Shown in pieces: positions 20,075 through 28,364 of a DNA stretch of 64,000 nucleotides (positions are counted from its first letter, which is position 1; each line of letters begins with the position of its first letter). The notes below the pieces were generated by a model. That model saw only the letters and a program-made list of their open reading frames with translations, had not been told where the DNA came from and made no database searches. The stretch covers positions 1 to 64,000 of the forward strand of contig QCLC01000003.1 in assembly GCA_003214855.1 (NCBI GenBank), written 5' to 3'. The translations under genes and the position numbers were made by a program. This DNA comes from Prochlorococcus sp. AG-412-I05. Its GTDB lineage: Bacteria > Cyanobacteriota > Cyanobacteriia > PCC-6307 > Cyanobiaceae.

Positions 20075-20090
20075 ACTCCTGTATAGGAGT
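20075..20090 (-). promoter_or_regulatory. Hairpin containing the Shine-Dalgarno sequence of the DUF3155 gene
   Basis: The minus strand reads ACTCCT-ATAC-AGGAGT, a perfect 6-bp inverted repeat with a four-base loop. Its 3' arm contains the AGGAG that serves the ATG at 20065. If folded, the ribosome binding site is closed. Confidence 0.5.
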
Positions 20091-20277
20091 GCGATGGAGA
20101 GAGGAACGGGGCGGCTTAGGACCGTCCTGCAAATAGCGCTCAAGCACGATGCAAGAGCATGAAGATGCCCAAATTTCAGCAAGCCTTACTCAGGGAATCG
20201 CAGCACAGCCACAACACCCTGAGAGATCACTTTCAACATGACCGGCCGAGGCCGAGGATCCAAAAGAGGACGCATCT

Positions 20278-20347
20278 ACCTCTGCTGTAGCTTTGGCGAC
20301 ACGATTTGTGCAACCTCTGCTGTGGCTTTGGTGACACAATTTGTGCA
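20278..20347. repeat. Two tandem copies of a 35-bp repeat
   Basis: Copies at 20278-20312 and 20313-20347 start with ACCTCTGCTGT and end with TTTGTGCA; they differ at three positions. A third, partial copy (ACCTCT) follows. The repeat lies in the intergenic region between the divergent DUF3155 and histidine kinase genes. An ORF can be read through it, but nothing suggests that it is coding. Confidence 0.85.
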
Positions 20348-20495
20348 ACCTCTACCTTGTCCGATGTTGAGATACAGCCTCTGGGCGAGGCTTTCAAGCC
20401 AATCGGCTCTCAAATTTTAATACTTTTTTCAGAATTAGCAAGGTGTCATTCGTATCAGCCTCTTGGTGTCGGTCTCCAGGGGCCCATCGCTCGCC

Positions 20496-21635
20496 ATGAA
20501 GCTGTCAAACCGCTTCCTCAATCTAGTGAAGCAACAACTCAGCAGCTTCGAAGCGGAGGCTCCATTAGAGAAGCTTGTGGTCTATATCGCTCAAGCACGA
20601 GACGGGCGCGCCCCCAGCCTGGAAGCCGTCAGTCAGTGGCCCGCCACAGGGAACAAATCGCTGCCCCCTGTAGAGGCAGACCCTGAGCTTCGTGCACCCT
20701 CTCCTGATCGACGCTGGTACCCGCTTCAAGAAGGAATAATCTTGCTTGGAGTACTTAGAGCCGAAAAACCCCTCTCTTCGCCATCCTGGCCCACCCGCCT
20801 AGACCGACGGCTGCTTGCTACAGCGAGTGCCATCAGCCATTGCCTCAGTCTTGAGCTTGAGCGCGCCAGGCTGCTTGATGAGCTCGCCGAGCAACGCGAA
20901 CAAATCAGCCTGATGGTGCATCAAGTGCGCAATCCGCTAGCCGCGCTTCGCACCTATGCCCAACTCTTGATGAAGCGACTAGAGCCCGATAGTCGTCACC
21001 GTACCTTGATCAAGGGTCTGCTCAGCGAGCAAGCACAACTCGATCGCTATATCTCCAGCCTCGACCAGATCGGCCAGGACAATCTGCCCATCCAACCAAG
21101 CATCAAGGCCCCATTGCTGCTACCTCCAGTACTGCCACAAGCCACTGATCTCACTATCAGATCCTTACTAACACCACTGATCGAACGCGCCATAGCCACA
21201 TCAGCCTTGCAAAAACGTCCTTGGCATGGGCCCAGCCAATGGCCTGCCTGGACTGAGGAGCTGCGTCCTTCAGAAGATGGAGTGGTCGCTGAAATCGTGG
21301 CCAATCTGCTGGAGAATGCCTTCCGCTATAGCCCTGCAGGCCGCCCTATCGGCCTGTGCCTGCAACAAGACGGAATATGCGTCTGGGATGGAGGTGAACC
21401 CATCAACAAGCAAGAGCGTGAGCTCATCTTCACCAGAGGCATTCGAGGCCAAAGCAGTGGCGATCGCCCCGGCAGCGGCCTTGGCCTTGCCCTGGGACGC
21501 CAACTGGCTGAAGATTTGGGGGGTTCGCTGCAACTGATCACCTCGCCAGCAAACCTTGACCCAGCCCTTCCCAGCGAAGGGAATGCCTTTCTGCTCAGCC
21601 TGCCGGCAGTAACACCGCAAGCAACAGAAGCGTGA
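20496..21635 (+). CDS. Sensor histidine kinase with degenerate GAF-like N-terminus (Hik2/CSK-like?)
   Basis: A soluble kinase of 379 residues from the ATG at 20496 (TTG at 20463 is an alternative). Residues 1-120 form a poorly recognised, possibly GAF-like sensor region without membrane segments. The HisKA H-box is SLMVHQVRNPLAALRTYAQLL with the phospho-acceptor His at about 142. The HATPase domain shows the N-box VANLLENAFRYSP, the G1 box VWDGGEP and the G2 box GSGLGLALGRQLAEDLGG. The RNPLAALRT and LLMKRL pattern recalls Hik2/chloroplast sensor kinase, but this assignment is from memory. No response regulator is adjacent. The 3' end overlaps cobS. Confidence 0.8.
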   Translation: MKLSNRFLNLVKQQLSSFEAEAPLEKLVVYIAQARDGRAPSLEAVSQWPATGNKSLPPVEADPELRAPSPDRRWYPLQEGIILLGVLRAEKPLSSPSWPTRLDRRLLATASAISHCLSLELERARLLDELAEQREQISLMVHQVRNPLAALRTYAQLLMKRLEPDSRHRTLIKGLLSEQAQLDRYISSLDQIGQDNLPIQPSIKAPLLLPPVLPQATDLTIRSLLTPLIERAIATSALQKRPWHGPSQWPAWTEELRPSEDGVVAEIVANLLENAFRYSPAGRPIGLCLQQDGICVWDGGEPINKQERELIFTRGIRGQSSGDRPGSGLGLALGRQLAEDLGGSLQLITSPANLDPALPSEGNAFLLSLPAVTPQATEA

Positions 21636-22377
21636 TTGTTTCCACCAGCACGACTGACGCGCCATAAGAATCCCCGCTATGTCCACCAAGACAACGTCCG
21701 AGCAGTTCAGGCACTAAAAACGCCGGCAAGACACCCACACCAATTCCTGCCATCAAAACCATCTGACTGGGCCACCCCACGATCATGAGTGAAGGGACAA
21801 CCGTTAATGCCAAAAGCAGCACTAAGAATGCTGGCAATGCTTCCTGCCATCCCTGGCGATAACGACGATGAAAGGATGCGCTGCCAGCCTGCCCCTCACG
21901 CAAGTAAAAGAAGCGCGCCATTGCCCAAAGCGGCGCACAACGCCCCCAAAATGCAGCAATCAACAAAGCCAAAGGGGCTAGAGAAGCAAGCCGAAGTAGG
22001 GCTGCAATCTGAAGTAACACCACCACAAGCAGAGCCTGGACTCCACTAGCTCCAACACAGCTGTCGTCCATAGCCTGCAGACAGCGCTCACGACCAGCCG
22101 CCAGACCATCGGCCGTGTCCATCAACCCATCAAGGTGAAGACCACCAGAAAGCCAGGCACCCAGCCCGATGACCACAAGTGCCACTGCCGAGGTCGGCCA
22201 ATCGGCACGGATCAAGACAAGCCAAAGGAAAGACTGCAATCCTCCCAGCACCAATCCGATCCAAGGAGCAAAGCGAGCAATCCGTTCAAAACGTGGCTTC
22301 AGCCCTGGCCAAGCAGGCAATACGGAGTAGAAGATCCATGCTCCAGCCAAATCACGGAGCCAAAGGGGAGCGCACAA
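21595..22377 (-). CDS. cobS: Adenosylcobinamide-GDP ribazoletransferase (cobalamin synthase)
   Basis: About 260 residues. A polytopic membrane enzyme joining adenosylcobinamide-GDP and alpha-ribazole in pseudocobalamin/cobalamin synthesis. Motifs are DLAGAWIFYSVLP, GAWLSGGLHLDGLMDTADGLAAG (family signature) and LLGRCLGGHSGDSYGASVVLVE near the C-terminus. The family start lies close to WLRDLAGAW, so I prefer the TTG at 22377, nine bases after a GGAGG; the ATG at 22464 adds about 29 non-conserved residues. The 3' ends of cobS and the kinase overlap by 41 bp, and tgt starts divergently. Confidence 0.9.
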   Translation of the reverse strand: MCAPLWLRDLAGAWIFYSVLPAWPGLKPRFERIARFAPWIGLVLGGLQSFLWLVLIRADWPTSAVALVVIGLGAWLSGGLHLDGLMDTADGLAAGRERCLQAMDDSCVGASGVQALLVVVLLQIAALLRLASLAPLALLIAAFWGRCAPLWAMARFFYLREGQAGSASFHRRYRQGWQEALPAFLVLLLALTVVPSLMIVGWPSQMVLMAGIGVGVLPAFLVPELLGRCLGGHSGDSYGASVVLVETITLLLLAVLLPAG

Positions 22378-22469
22378 GATCTCCAACCTCCAGTCAAAGG
22401 CAAAGCCCAACGTAGGGTCATGATCGGCCTGGTGCCCTCTGGCGCTGGAGTATCGCCGTACCACTAGCT

Positions 22470-23588
22470 GTGTTTGATTTTCAGATCAACGCCCACTGTC
22501 CACACACACGTGCTCGCGTTGGCTGCTTCCGCACTCCTCATGGTTCTGTCAACACACCTCGTTTCATGCCTGTGGGCACGCTGGCAACGGTGAAAGGCAT
22601 CACAGCAACTCAACTGGCCGACACCGGTGCACAGATGGTGTTAGCCAACACCTATCACCTCCATCTTCAGCCAGGCGAGGGGATCGTGGCAGATGCCGGT
22701 GGCCTGCATCGCTTCATGGGCTGGGACCGCCCACTGCTTACCGACTCAGGTGGCTTTCAGATTTTCAGCCTGGCAGACCTGAATCGTATTGATGATCACG
22801 GGGTCGTTTTTCGCAACCCTCGCAATGGCAGCCAGATTGAACTCACGCCAGAACGAGCCATCGAAATTCAAATGGCCCTTGGCGCTGATGTCGCTATGGC
22901 CTTCGACCAATGCCCCCCATACCCAGCCAGCGAAAGCGATGTGGAGGCTGCCTGCAAGCGCACCCATGCATGGCTGGAACGCTGCTCGAACACCCATCAA
23001 CGCACAAATCAAGCCCTATTTGGCATTGTTCAGGGAGGATGTTTTCCCCACCTCAGAGAGCAAAGTGCTCAAATCGTGGCCAGCTTTGATTTGCCTGGCA
23101 TCGCCATCGGTGGCGTCAGCGTGGGTGAACCGGTTGAAGACATTCATCGCATCGTACGCCAGGTTTCTCCTCTGCTTCCCCAGGATCGCCCCCGCTATCT
23201 GATGGGTATTGGCACCCTGCGAGAAATAGCGATTGCAGTTGCCAGCGGTATCGATCTATTCGACTGTGTGCTGCCTACCCGCCTGGGAAGACATGGCACA
23301 GCACTTGTCGCTGGCGAGCGCTGGAATCTACGCAATGCCCGCTTTCGTGAAGATCACACACCCCTAGATCCAAGCTGTGCCTGTACAGCCTGCCGCCATC
23401 ACAGCCGGGCTTATCTGCATCACTTAATTCGCAACGAGGAACTCCTAGGGCTCACGCTGCTAAGCCTGCACAACCTCACCCAGCTGATCAGATTCACCTC
23501 AGCTATTAGCCAGGCAATTCAAGATGAGTGTTTTTCAGAGGATTTCGCTCCTTGGCAACCGGACTCAGCAGCACATCACACGTGGTAA
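22470..23588 (+). CDS. tgt: tRNA-guanine(34) transglycosylase
   Basis: A 372-residue TIM-barrel enzyme that exchanges guanine 34 for preQ1 in queuosine tRNAs. It starts with GTG. Signatures are [43 protein letters not shown] with the general acid region, [44 protein letters not shown] and the zinc site [17 protein letters not shown]. Full length. The small gene psbK follows after 30 bp and may be read from the same transcript. Confidence 0.97.
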   Translation: MFDFQINAHCPHTRARVGCFRTPHGSVNTPRFMPVGTLATVKGITATQLADTGAQMVLANTYHLHLQPGEGIVADAGGLHRFMGWDRPLLTDSGGFQIFSLADLNRIDDHGVVFRNPRNGSQIELTPERAIEIQMALGADVAMAFDQCPPYPASESDVEAACKRTHAWLERCSNTHQRTNQALFGIVQGGCFPHLREQSAQIVASFDLPGIAIGGVSVGEPVEDIHRIVRQVSPLLPQDRPRYLMGIGTLREIAIAVASGIDLFDCVLPTRLGRHGTALVAGERWNLRNARFREDHTPLDPSCACTACRHHSRAYLHHLIRNEELLGLTLLSLHNLTQLIRFTSAISQAIQDECFSEDFAPWQPDSAAHHTW

Positions 23589-23618
23589 CGTCGAGTAAAC
23601 GCAGCTGAGCAACTAGGG

Positions 23619-23762
23619 ATGGCAGCCTTCACTCTCGATCTGATGGCCCAACTGCCAGAGGCCTATCAGGCCTATGCTCCAACAGTGGATGTTCTTCCAC
23701 TCATCCCCATTTTCTTCTTCCTGCTTGTCTTTGTTTGGCAAGCATCTGTGGGCTTCCGCTGA
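23619..23762 (+). CDS. psbK: Photosystem II reaction center protein K
   Basis: A 47-residue single-span subunit of the PSII core, next to CP43. The mature part starts about at [10 protein letters not shown] and carries the conserved [25 protein letters not shown] helix and C-terminal FR. A roughly 10-residue leader ([10 protein letters not shown]) precedes it, as usual. It lies 30 bp after tgt and tail to tail with the glycosyltransferase gene. Confidence 0.96.
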   Translation: MAAFTLDLMAQLPEAYQAYAPTVDVLPLIPIFFFLLVFVWQASVGFR

Positions 23763-23776
23763 AGCATTCATTTCAA

Positions 23777-24520
23777 TCAACGCTTTTTTCCTCGACGCCA
23801 TACCTCCCAGACGAAGGTAGGCATACAAAGAATGCGATTCCATCGGCTGGGCTCTTGGCCCAACCGATAGAGCCATTCGAGCCCTAACTGACACATCCAT
23901 TGGGGGGCTCGTTTTTTCATGCCAGCCCATACATCGAAGCTTCCCCCAACACCCATCCAGAGGCCTGGGCATGCCCGCCTTACGCGCGGTATCCATGTTT
24001 CTTGACGGGGAACTCCTAGTGCAACAAGCACAAGATCAGGATGTAAAACTCTCAACTTGGCTTCCAGGCCAAGCCAAGCATCTTGGGACTCATAGCCATG
24101 CGAAGACATCACAATTCGCAGGGCAGGTAGGTCTTGCTTCAGGATTTGCCTCAATCGATCCATGACCTGCGGCGTTGCTCCCACTAGAGCCACCTTCCAA
24201 TCATGAGCCTCTGCATAGGCAAGTAACGAACGTGCCAGTTCAATTCCAGGACTGCGCTGTACCACAACTCCCTGACGCCTCAGTGCCCAAACCACGCCAA
24301 TCCCATCTGGGATGACTAGATCTGCCGCCGCAATCGCATCACCTAGCTTCGGATTCGCTCTAGCCGCCATCGTCATCTCCGCATTAAGCGTGACGATCTG
24401 GCCACCACCACGAGCATGCAAACCAATCGCCGCAGCCTGAACATCGCGGCATGCATCCACTGGCACACCTAGAACACTTCGACGGTATTGATCGCTCGGT
24501 GCGGTGCTTGTTGATTCCAT
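23777..24520 (-). CDS. WecG/TagA/CpsF family glycosyltransferase (GT26)
   Basis: A 247-residue enzyme using UDP-activated sugars to build lipid-linked surface glycans at the inner membrane. GT26 motifs are VTLNAEMTMAAR, ADLVIPDGIGVVWALR, RSPGIELARSLLAYAEAHDWKVALVGA and VALGVPRQETWI, followed by MGVGGSFDVWAGMKKRAPQWMCQLGLEWLYRLGQEPSRW. Full length. It may act after a WecA-type priming enzyme such as the one at 7046-8191, although the two genes are not linked. Confidence 0.92.
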   Translation of the reverse strand: MESTSTAPSDQYRRSVLGVPVDACRDVQAAAIGLHARGGGQIVTLNAEMTMAARANPKLGDAIAAADLVIPDGIGVVWALRRQGVVVQRSPGIELARSLLAYAEAHDWKVALVGATPQVMDRLRQILKQDLPALRIVMSSHGYESQDAWLGLEAKLRVLHPDLVLVALGVPRQETWIPRVRRACPGLWMGVGGSFDVWAGMKKRAPQWMCQLGLEWLYRLGQEPSRWNRILCMPTFVWEVWRRGKKR

Positions 24521-24634
24521 CAGCGAGACAACTGAGGTTGAAAATTTAGTGCTCTAAACCTTGAACGCAATCGATGGACTCCAAAGCCCAATCGCCACAA
24601 GCAAGCGAATGGAGCAACAGCCGATTTGCAAAGA

Positions 24635-24655
24635 AGCCCCTGAGAAAGTAGGGCT
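24635..24655 (-). terminator. Weak terminator-like hairpin after the Gfo/Idh gene
   Basis: The minus strand shows AGCCC / GGGCT arms closing an 11-base loop, followed by the T-rich TTCTTTGC. It is 44 bp after the Gfo/Idh stop. The short stem and interrupted T run make it weak. The rest of 24521-24698 holds no gene I can support. Confidence 0.3.
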
Positions 24656-24698
24656 GTGCGAGCCGGGAGGGTTGTTGGATGGATGTGTTGCTAACGAC

Positions 24699-25703
24699 TC
24701 AGATGGGCTCCTCCAAGGAAAGCCCCATGCCGGGGTGTTCGACGGCATGTTCAATCAGGTCAGCCAAGCGCAGCGCGCGCGAAGCCTGCTCCCCATCCAC
24801 GGCTGGTGTCTCACGACCTCGCAAACACTGAAGAAAATGCTCCAACTCGGCATAGAGAGGCTCAATAGAAGTCGTGCTGACCTCTTCGATAAAACCGTCA
24901 TTGCGATACAACAACTCACCGTGATCGGCCGAATACCACTCATGAGCACGACGATGGATATGCAGGGTGTGATTAAGGAAGTCAGTCTCAACAAGACTGC
25001 CCCGACAATGAGCACTGAGATTGCGAATTTTGCGGTGGCTCATCTTGCTAGCCGTGAGGCTGGCCACCACACCATTGCTGAAGCCAAGCGTGGCATTGAC
25101 GTAATCGATCGGACCCTCAGCAGTGCGGCCCCCTGCAGCAGCCAGACCTACCACCGGAGCACCCGCCAGCTCAAGAACCAAGTCGAGGTCATGAATCATC
25201 AGATCAAGCACCACCGACACATCATTGGCTCGGTCACCATGTGGGCTATGGCGACGAGCCTCAAGAACCACCACCTCCTCATTTTCCACCACCTTGATCA
25301 ACTCTCGAAAAGCAGGGTTAAAGCGTTCAATATGGCCAACCTGCAAGAGCCGTCCAGCCTTATTAGCCGCCACAATCAATGCGGATGCCTCCTCCTGACT
25401 GGCCGCAATCGGTTTTTCGATTAACACATGCAGGCCTGCCTCCAAGCAGGCCTGCCCGACCTTGTGATGGAGCAATGTAGGCACAGCAATGCAGACGGCT
25501 TCGACCTCGCCTAGCAAGCTGTGGTAGTCAGGAAACCAATCACATCCAAACTGTTCAGTTGCCAGCTGACCACGCTCAGAATCGGGATCAGCGACTGCCA
25601 CCAGCTGCGCATCCTTAAGCAGACTGAGCACACGGGCATGATGCCAACCCATATTGCCAATCCCGATCACACCGACCTTCACCGGAACCATGGGATCGGT
25701 CAT
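24699..25703 (-). CDS. Gfo/Idh/MocA family NAD(P)-dependent oxidoreductase
   Basis: About 334 residues. The N-terminal Rossmann fold has VGVIGIGNMGWHHARVL and VAVADPD. EAVCIAVPTLLHHKVGQACLEAGLHVLIEKPIA is the typical EKP-containing substrate/cofactor motif. The C-terminal GFO/IDH alpha/beta domain follows, with LMIHDLDLVLELAG bearing the HD catalytic pair. Such enzymes often oxidise UDP-GlcNAc, UDP-GlcNAcA or inositols; the substrate is not evident. I chose the ATG at 25703 (MTDPMVPVKVG), which leaves a short leader before the Rossmann fold. Confidence 0.9.
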   Translation of the reverse strand: MTDPMVPVKVGVIGIGNMGWHHARVLSLLKDAQLVAVADPDSERGQLATEQFGCDWFPDYHSLLGEVEAVCIAVPTLLHHKVGQACLEAGLHVLIEKPIAASQEEASALIVAANKAGRLLQVGHIERFNPAFRELIKVVENEEVVVLEARRHSPHGDRANDVSVVLDLMIHDLDLVLELAGAPVVGLAAAGGRTAEGPIDYVNATLGFSNGVVASLTASKMSHRKIRNLSAHCRGSLVETDFLNHTLHIHRRAHEWYSADHGELLYRNDGFIEEVSTTSIEPLYAELEHFLQCLRGRETPAVDGEQASRALRLADLIEHAVEHPGMGLSLEEPI

Positions 25704-25739
25704 CGGCAGGCCATGGCGCATCGGGGAAATTATCAATGA

Positions 25740-27023
25740 TCATTCCTCAGTGTGATCGTGACTGGGAAGAATCAGTCGCACACGCTCGATACGAGGACCC
25801 TTCATCGTTACGATCTCGAATTGCAAACCATCGCAGCGCAAGGCCTCTCCAGCAGAAGGGATGTGTTGCAACTTTTCAAGCAGAAAGCCAGCCAAGGTGT
25901 GATGTCCATCAGCTTCAGGCAAGTCCAGATTGAGCTGGCGATTGAGCTCAATGATCTCAAGATCCCCTGCAACCATCCATGTGTGTGACTGACCCTCAAG
26001 CAGCTCAAGATCCGGCTCATCGTCGTCAGCATTTGGCTCATCGCCCACGATCTCACCAGTGAGATCGGCAGCTGTAACCAATCCTTCGGTACCGCCATGC
26101 TCATCAACGACAAGCAGTAAGGGCTGTCCACTTCGGATCATCGGCCACAATTCAGCCAAAGTGCTGGTCTCAAGAACCCTTGCCGCTGGTTGTAAAAAAG
26201 GTTCAAGCGGAGATTCTGCCTGCAAAGCCCCCCGGGAGATGGGTTCCGCCAACCGACGTAAATCAAGCACACCCCTAACATCATCTAGGGACTGACCGAT
26301 CACTGGAAAGCGCGCATGGCGGGTGCTATGCACCACTTTCATCAGTTCAGCGAAGCAGACCCCAACAGGCAAGGTGACCATGCCAGAACGTGGCACCATC
26401 ACCTCTCTAACTTGAGTGTCGCGCAAGGCGAAAACACCTTCAAGGATATTGCGCTCATCAGGACGAAGGCCTGTTACACCACCAATGTCGATCAGAGACT
26501 CCAGCTCACCAGCAGAGAGAGCAGGAACGAGAGAATCCCAATGTGCATTCAAACCAAACAGCCGCAACATCATCGAAGCGACAGCTTCCAGAAGAGCTAA
26601 AAGGGGGGCAAGCACACGCATCACCATCTCCAACAATGGTGCGAGGTTTAGAGCTGCAGCCTCTGGACGATTCAGCACCCAGGCCTTAGGAAGAAAACCA
26701 GCCATCAAGGTGGCCAACACCACAAGCAGCAGAAAAAGCCCCCCGTCCAACCAGCGACTAGCAGGATCAGCCAGAGGCCACCAGCGATGTCCAACACCAC
26801 GGCCAACCCAGCCCAGGGCTACCAACGCCAGCATTCCACCCAATTGAGACACCATCAACGCCCTCCTCAAACGGCGCTGAAGACGATGCACGGCGGAAGC
26901 TCCGGGTTGCTGCTCTTCCACTAAAACCTGTACTCGACTAGGCCGCAGCCGCAACAAGGCAACCTCTCCAGCCGCGAAAAAAGCCGGTAGAACCAGCAAT
27001 ACAGCCAGGAAAAGCAACCTCAT
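25740..27023 (-). CDS. CNNM/CorC-type protein (DUF21, CBS pair, CorC/HlyC domains)
   Basis: A 427-residue membrane protein. The N-terminal DUF21 domain has about four helices and begins with LPAFFAAGEVALLRLRPSRV. ALRDTQVREVMVPRSGMVTLP opens the CBS-domain pair, which includes HARFPVIGQSLDDVRGVLDLRRL and LLVVDEHGGTEGLVTAADLTGEIVGD. The C-terminal transporter-associated CorC_HlyC domain ends the protein. Homologues (CNNM, CorC, YhdP) are linked to Mg2+ efflux; older annotation calls them haemolysins, which is misleading. tRNA-Met lies upstream. Confidence 0.92.
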   Translation of the reverse strand: MRLLFLAVLLVLPAFFAAGEVALLRLRPSRVQVLVEEQQPGASAVHRLQRRLRRALMVSQLGGMLALVALGWVGRGVGHRWWPLADPASRWLDGGLFLLLVVLATLMAGFLPKAWVLNRPEAAALNLAPLLEMVMRVLAPLLALLEAVASMMLRLFGLNAHWDSLVPALSAGELESLIDIGGVTGLRPDERNILEGVFALRDTQVREVMVPRSGMVTLPVGVCFAELMKVVHSTRHARFPVIGQSLDDVRGVLDLRRLAEPISRGALQAESPLEPFLQPAARVLETSTLAELWPMIRSGQPLLLVVDEHGGTEGLVTAADLTGEIVGDEPNADDDEPDLELLEGQSHTWMVAGDLEIIELNRQLNLDLPEADGHHTLAGFLLEKLQHIPSAGEALRCDGLQFEIVTMKGPRIERVRLILPSHDHTEE

Positions 27024-27038
27024 TTAATGAAGAAAATA

Positions 27039-27111
27039 TGGGGGTCGCGAGGATCGAACTCGCCTTAGGCGAATTATGAGTTCGCTGCATTCACCAGATT
27101 GCTAGACCCCC
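27039..27111 (-). tRNA. tRNA-Met (anticodon CAT)
   Basis: A 73-base cloverleaf with acceptor GGGGGTC / GACCCCC and discriminator A. The anticodon arm GCGAA-CTCATAA-TTCGC gives CAT, and the T arm GCGAG-TTCGATC-CTCGC is perfect. The D stem looks short (GCA/TGC). The acceptor lacks the C1-A72 mismatch and the anticodon stem lacks three consecutive G-C pairs, so it is not the initiator. An elongator Met is most likely; a tRNA-Ile with lysidine-modified CAT cannot be excluded without knowing tilS targets. No CCA is encoded. Confidence 0.9.
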
Positions 27112-27171
27112 TCAATCATGGATCTACCACATACCACGGATAGGAGTGAAGGCCTCAGGCGCCACATTGAT

Positions 27172-27714
27172 CTAAGGGCCATCCTCCACCATGACAATTT
27201 CTGAAGGGAAATCCCCCGCAAGGCTGTTATCAAAACCGCTGGAGATATCAACAGTTCGCCAAGGCAGGGAAGGACTCTGCTCTTCTAGAAGCAACTGGTA
27301 GGTGTTCTGTAAAGCAGCACCATCCCAGTTGATCGTCTGATCAGGGAAAGCAAATCCCATCAAACGATTTCCATCCTTACCAGCAACAGCAATACCAAGC
27401 ATATCTGTGAGCTGATGCCACACATCAACCCCCCTTGTATAGGGAGCAGTCCAACTGTAAAAGCGATTCTCCACCAAGTCAGCAGTAGTGGATTGCAACG
27501 GTCCACATTGGGTCACCTCAACGGGACCCATTGACGACTCGGACAATCCACGGTTCGTGAATATAGGCATCTCGGAAGGATCAGGCGCTTCCAGGATCGT
27601 GGTGCAAACCACAGGCCTCGCCCAGGCCAAACCGCCACCCCATCCAGTGACTGCCAATGGTGTCACCAAGGCCAAACCAAGCATCCTTAGCTTATGGAAG
27701 GACACCCAAGCCAT
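27172..27714 (-). CDS. Conserved exported protein of unknown function
   Basis: About 180 residues. The N-terminal basic/hydrophobic segment (FHKLRMLGLALVTPLAVTG...AWA) looks like a signal peptide ending before RPVVCTTILEAPDPSE. The mature part has two conserved-looking cysteines (VVCTT and VTQCGPL), a Trp-rich middle (FYSWTAPYTRGVDVWHQLTDMLGIAVAG), and no known domain. The start at 27714 gives a plausible signal peptide; ATG 27684 is the alternative, and the distal one at 27792 would overlap the divergent pyrE gene. Function is not recognised. Confidence 0.65.
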   Translation of the reverse strand: MAWVSFHKLRMLGLALVTPLAVTGWGGGLAWARPVVCTTILEAPDPSEMPIFTNRGLSESSMGPVEVTQCGPLQSTTADLVENRFYSWTAPYTRGVDVWHQLTDMLGIAVAGKDGNRLMGFAFPDQTINWDGAALQNTYQLLLEEQSPSLPWRTVDISSGFDNSLAGDFPSEIVMVEDGP

Positions 27715-27773
27715 AACTGCAAAAAACACGACTACGCGCAAACTAGGCAATGAATCCTTAACGCACCAGCCCA

Positions 27774-28364
27774 ATGAGCCCTCTTCCCCCATCGGCGGAG
27801 GCCTGTCGCGATGAGCTGCTCAACCGGCTAGCGCGAGAAGCCTACCGGCATGGAGACTTCACCCTGGCCTCTGGTCGCCAAAGCAACCACTACGTGAACT
27901 GCAAGCCAGTCAGCCTCAGTGGATCTGGCCTGGCGTTGCTAAGCCTAGCGTTGCTCAAATATGTAGAGCCCGATGCTGTTTGTGTCGCTGGCCTCACCCT
28001 CGGCGCCGATCCCTTGGTGAGTGCAGTGGCGATGGCAGCAGCACAAGCGGAACGCACTCTCAATGCGCTAATCGTGAGAAAGCAAGCCAAAGGCCATGGC
28101 ACCGCTGCTTGGCTTGAAGGTCCACTACCTCCCAGCGGTGCACGCATTACCGTTTTGGAAGACGTTGTCACCACAGGCGGATCGTCACTCAAAGCAGTGC
28201 AACAGCTGCGTGAGACGGGCTATCTGGTGACACGCGTCGTCACGATCGTCGATCGACAAGAAGGTGGTGAAGAGGCCTTGAATGCTGCTGAGTTAGAGCT
28301 TGTCAGTTTGTACCAGCTCAATCAGATCGCTGAGCGGGCCAGACAGCTGGAGACGGAGACATGA
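27774..28364 (+). CDS. pyrE: Orotate phosphoribosyltransferase
   Basis: A 196-residue enzyme making OMP from orotate and PRPP in pyrimidine synthesis. Signatures are [24 protein letters not shown] (OPRTase start), [26 protein letters not shown] for the flexible loop, and the PRPP motif [18 protein letters not shown]. Its stop overlaps the start of the ygfZ-type gene by four bases (ATGA), which indicates translational coupling. Confidence 0.96.
   Translation: MSPLPPSAEACRDELLNRLAREAYRHGDFTLASGRQSNHYVNCKPVSLSGSGLALLSLALLKYVEPDAVCVAGLTLGADPLVSAVAMAAAQAERTLNALIVRKQAKGHGTAAWLEGPLPPSGARITVLEDVVTTGGSSLKAVQQLRETGYLVTRVVTIVDRQEGGEEALNAAELELVSLYQLNQIAERARQLETET

Larger units (their letters stand above)
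20066..20495. other. 430-bp divergent intergenic region
   Basis: It holds the DUF3155 leader hairpin, the 35-bp tandem repeat and, presumably, promoters for the DUF3155 gene (minus) and the histidine kinase gene (plus). I see no protein gene or tRNA. An AT-rich stretch around 20408-20440 is a possible promoter area for the kinase. Confidence 0.5.

Noticed and set aside
20278-20347. Tandem repeat considered as a minimal CRISPR array
   Set aside because: The copies are directly adjacent with no spacers, and no cas gene is present.
20306-20686. A 126-codon frame reading through the 35-bp tandem repeat into the histidine kinase
   Set aside because: It overlaps the kinase in another frame, and its composition (Arg/Ser/Pro-rich) is that of out-of-frame DNA. 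The repeat is better described as intergenic.
21454-21470. GCGATCGC octamer (HIP1), also seen near 34012 and 58463
   Set aside because: Only a few copies occur in 64 kb, which is what is expected without HIP1 enrichment; no local function is implied.
24521-24698. Intergenic stretch considered for SRP RNA or another structured RNA
   Set aside because: Only a weak 5-bp hairpin is seen. The conserved SRP tetraloop and symmetric-loop motifs are absent.
24561-25424. A 287-codon open frame on the plus strand opposite the Gfo/Idh gene
   Set aside because: It is fully antisense to a well-supported oxidoreductase, and its translation is rich in His, Gln and Ser without any domain or hydrophobic core. 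Long antisense frames are common when the sense gene avoids certain codons.
27039-27111. tRNA-Met considered as the initiator tRNA
   Set aside because: It has a fully paired first acceptor position and lacks the three G-C pairs at the base of the anticodon stem that mark initiators.
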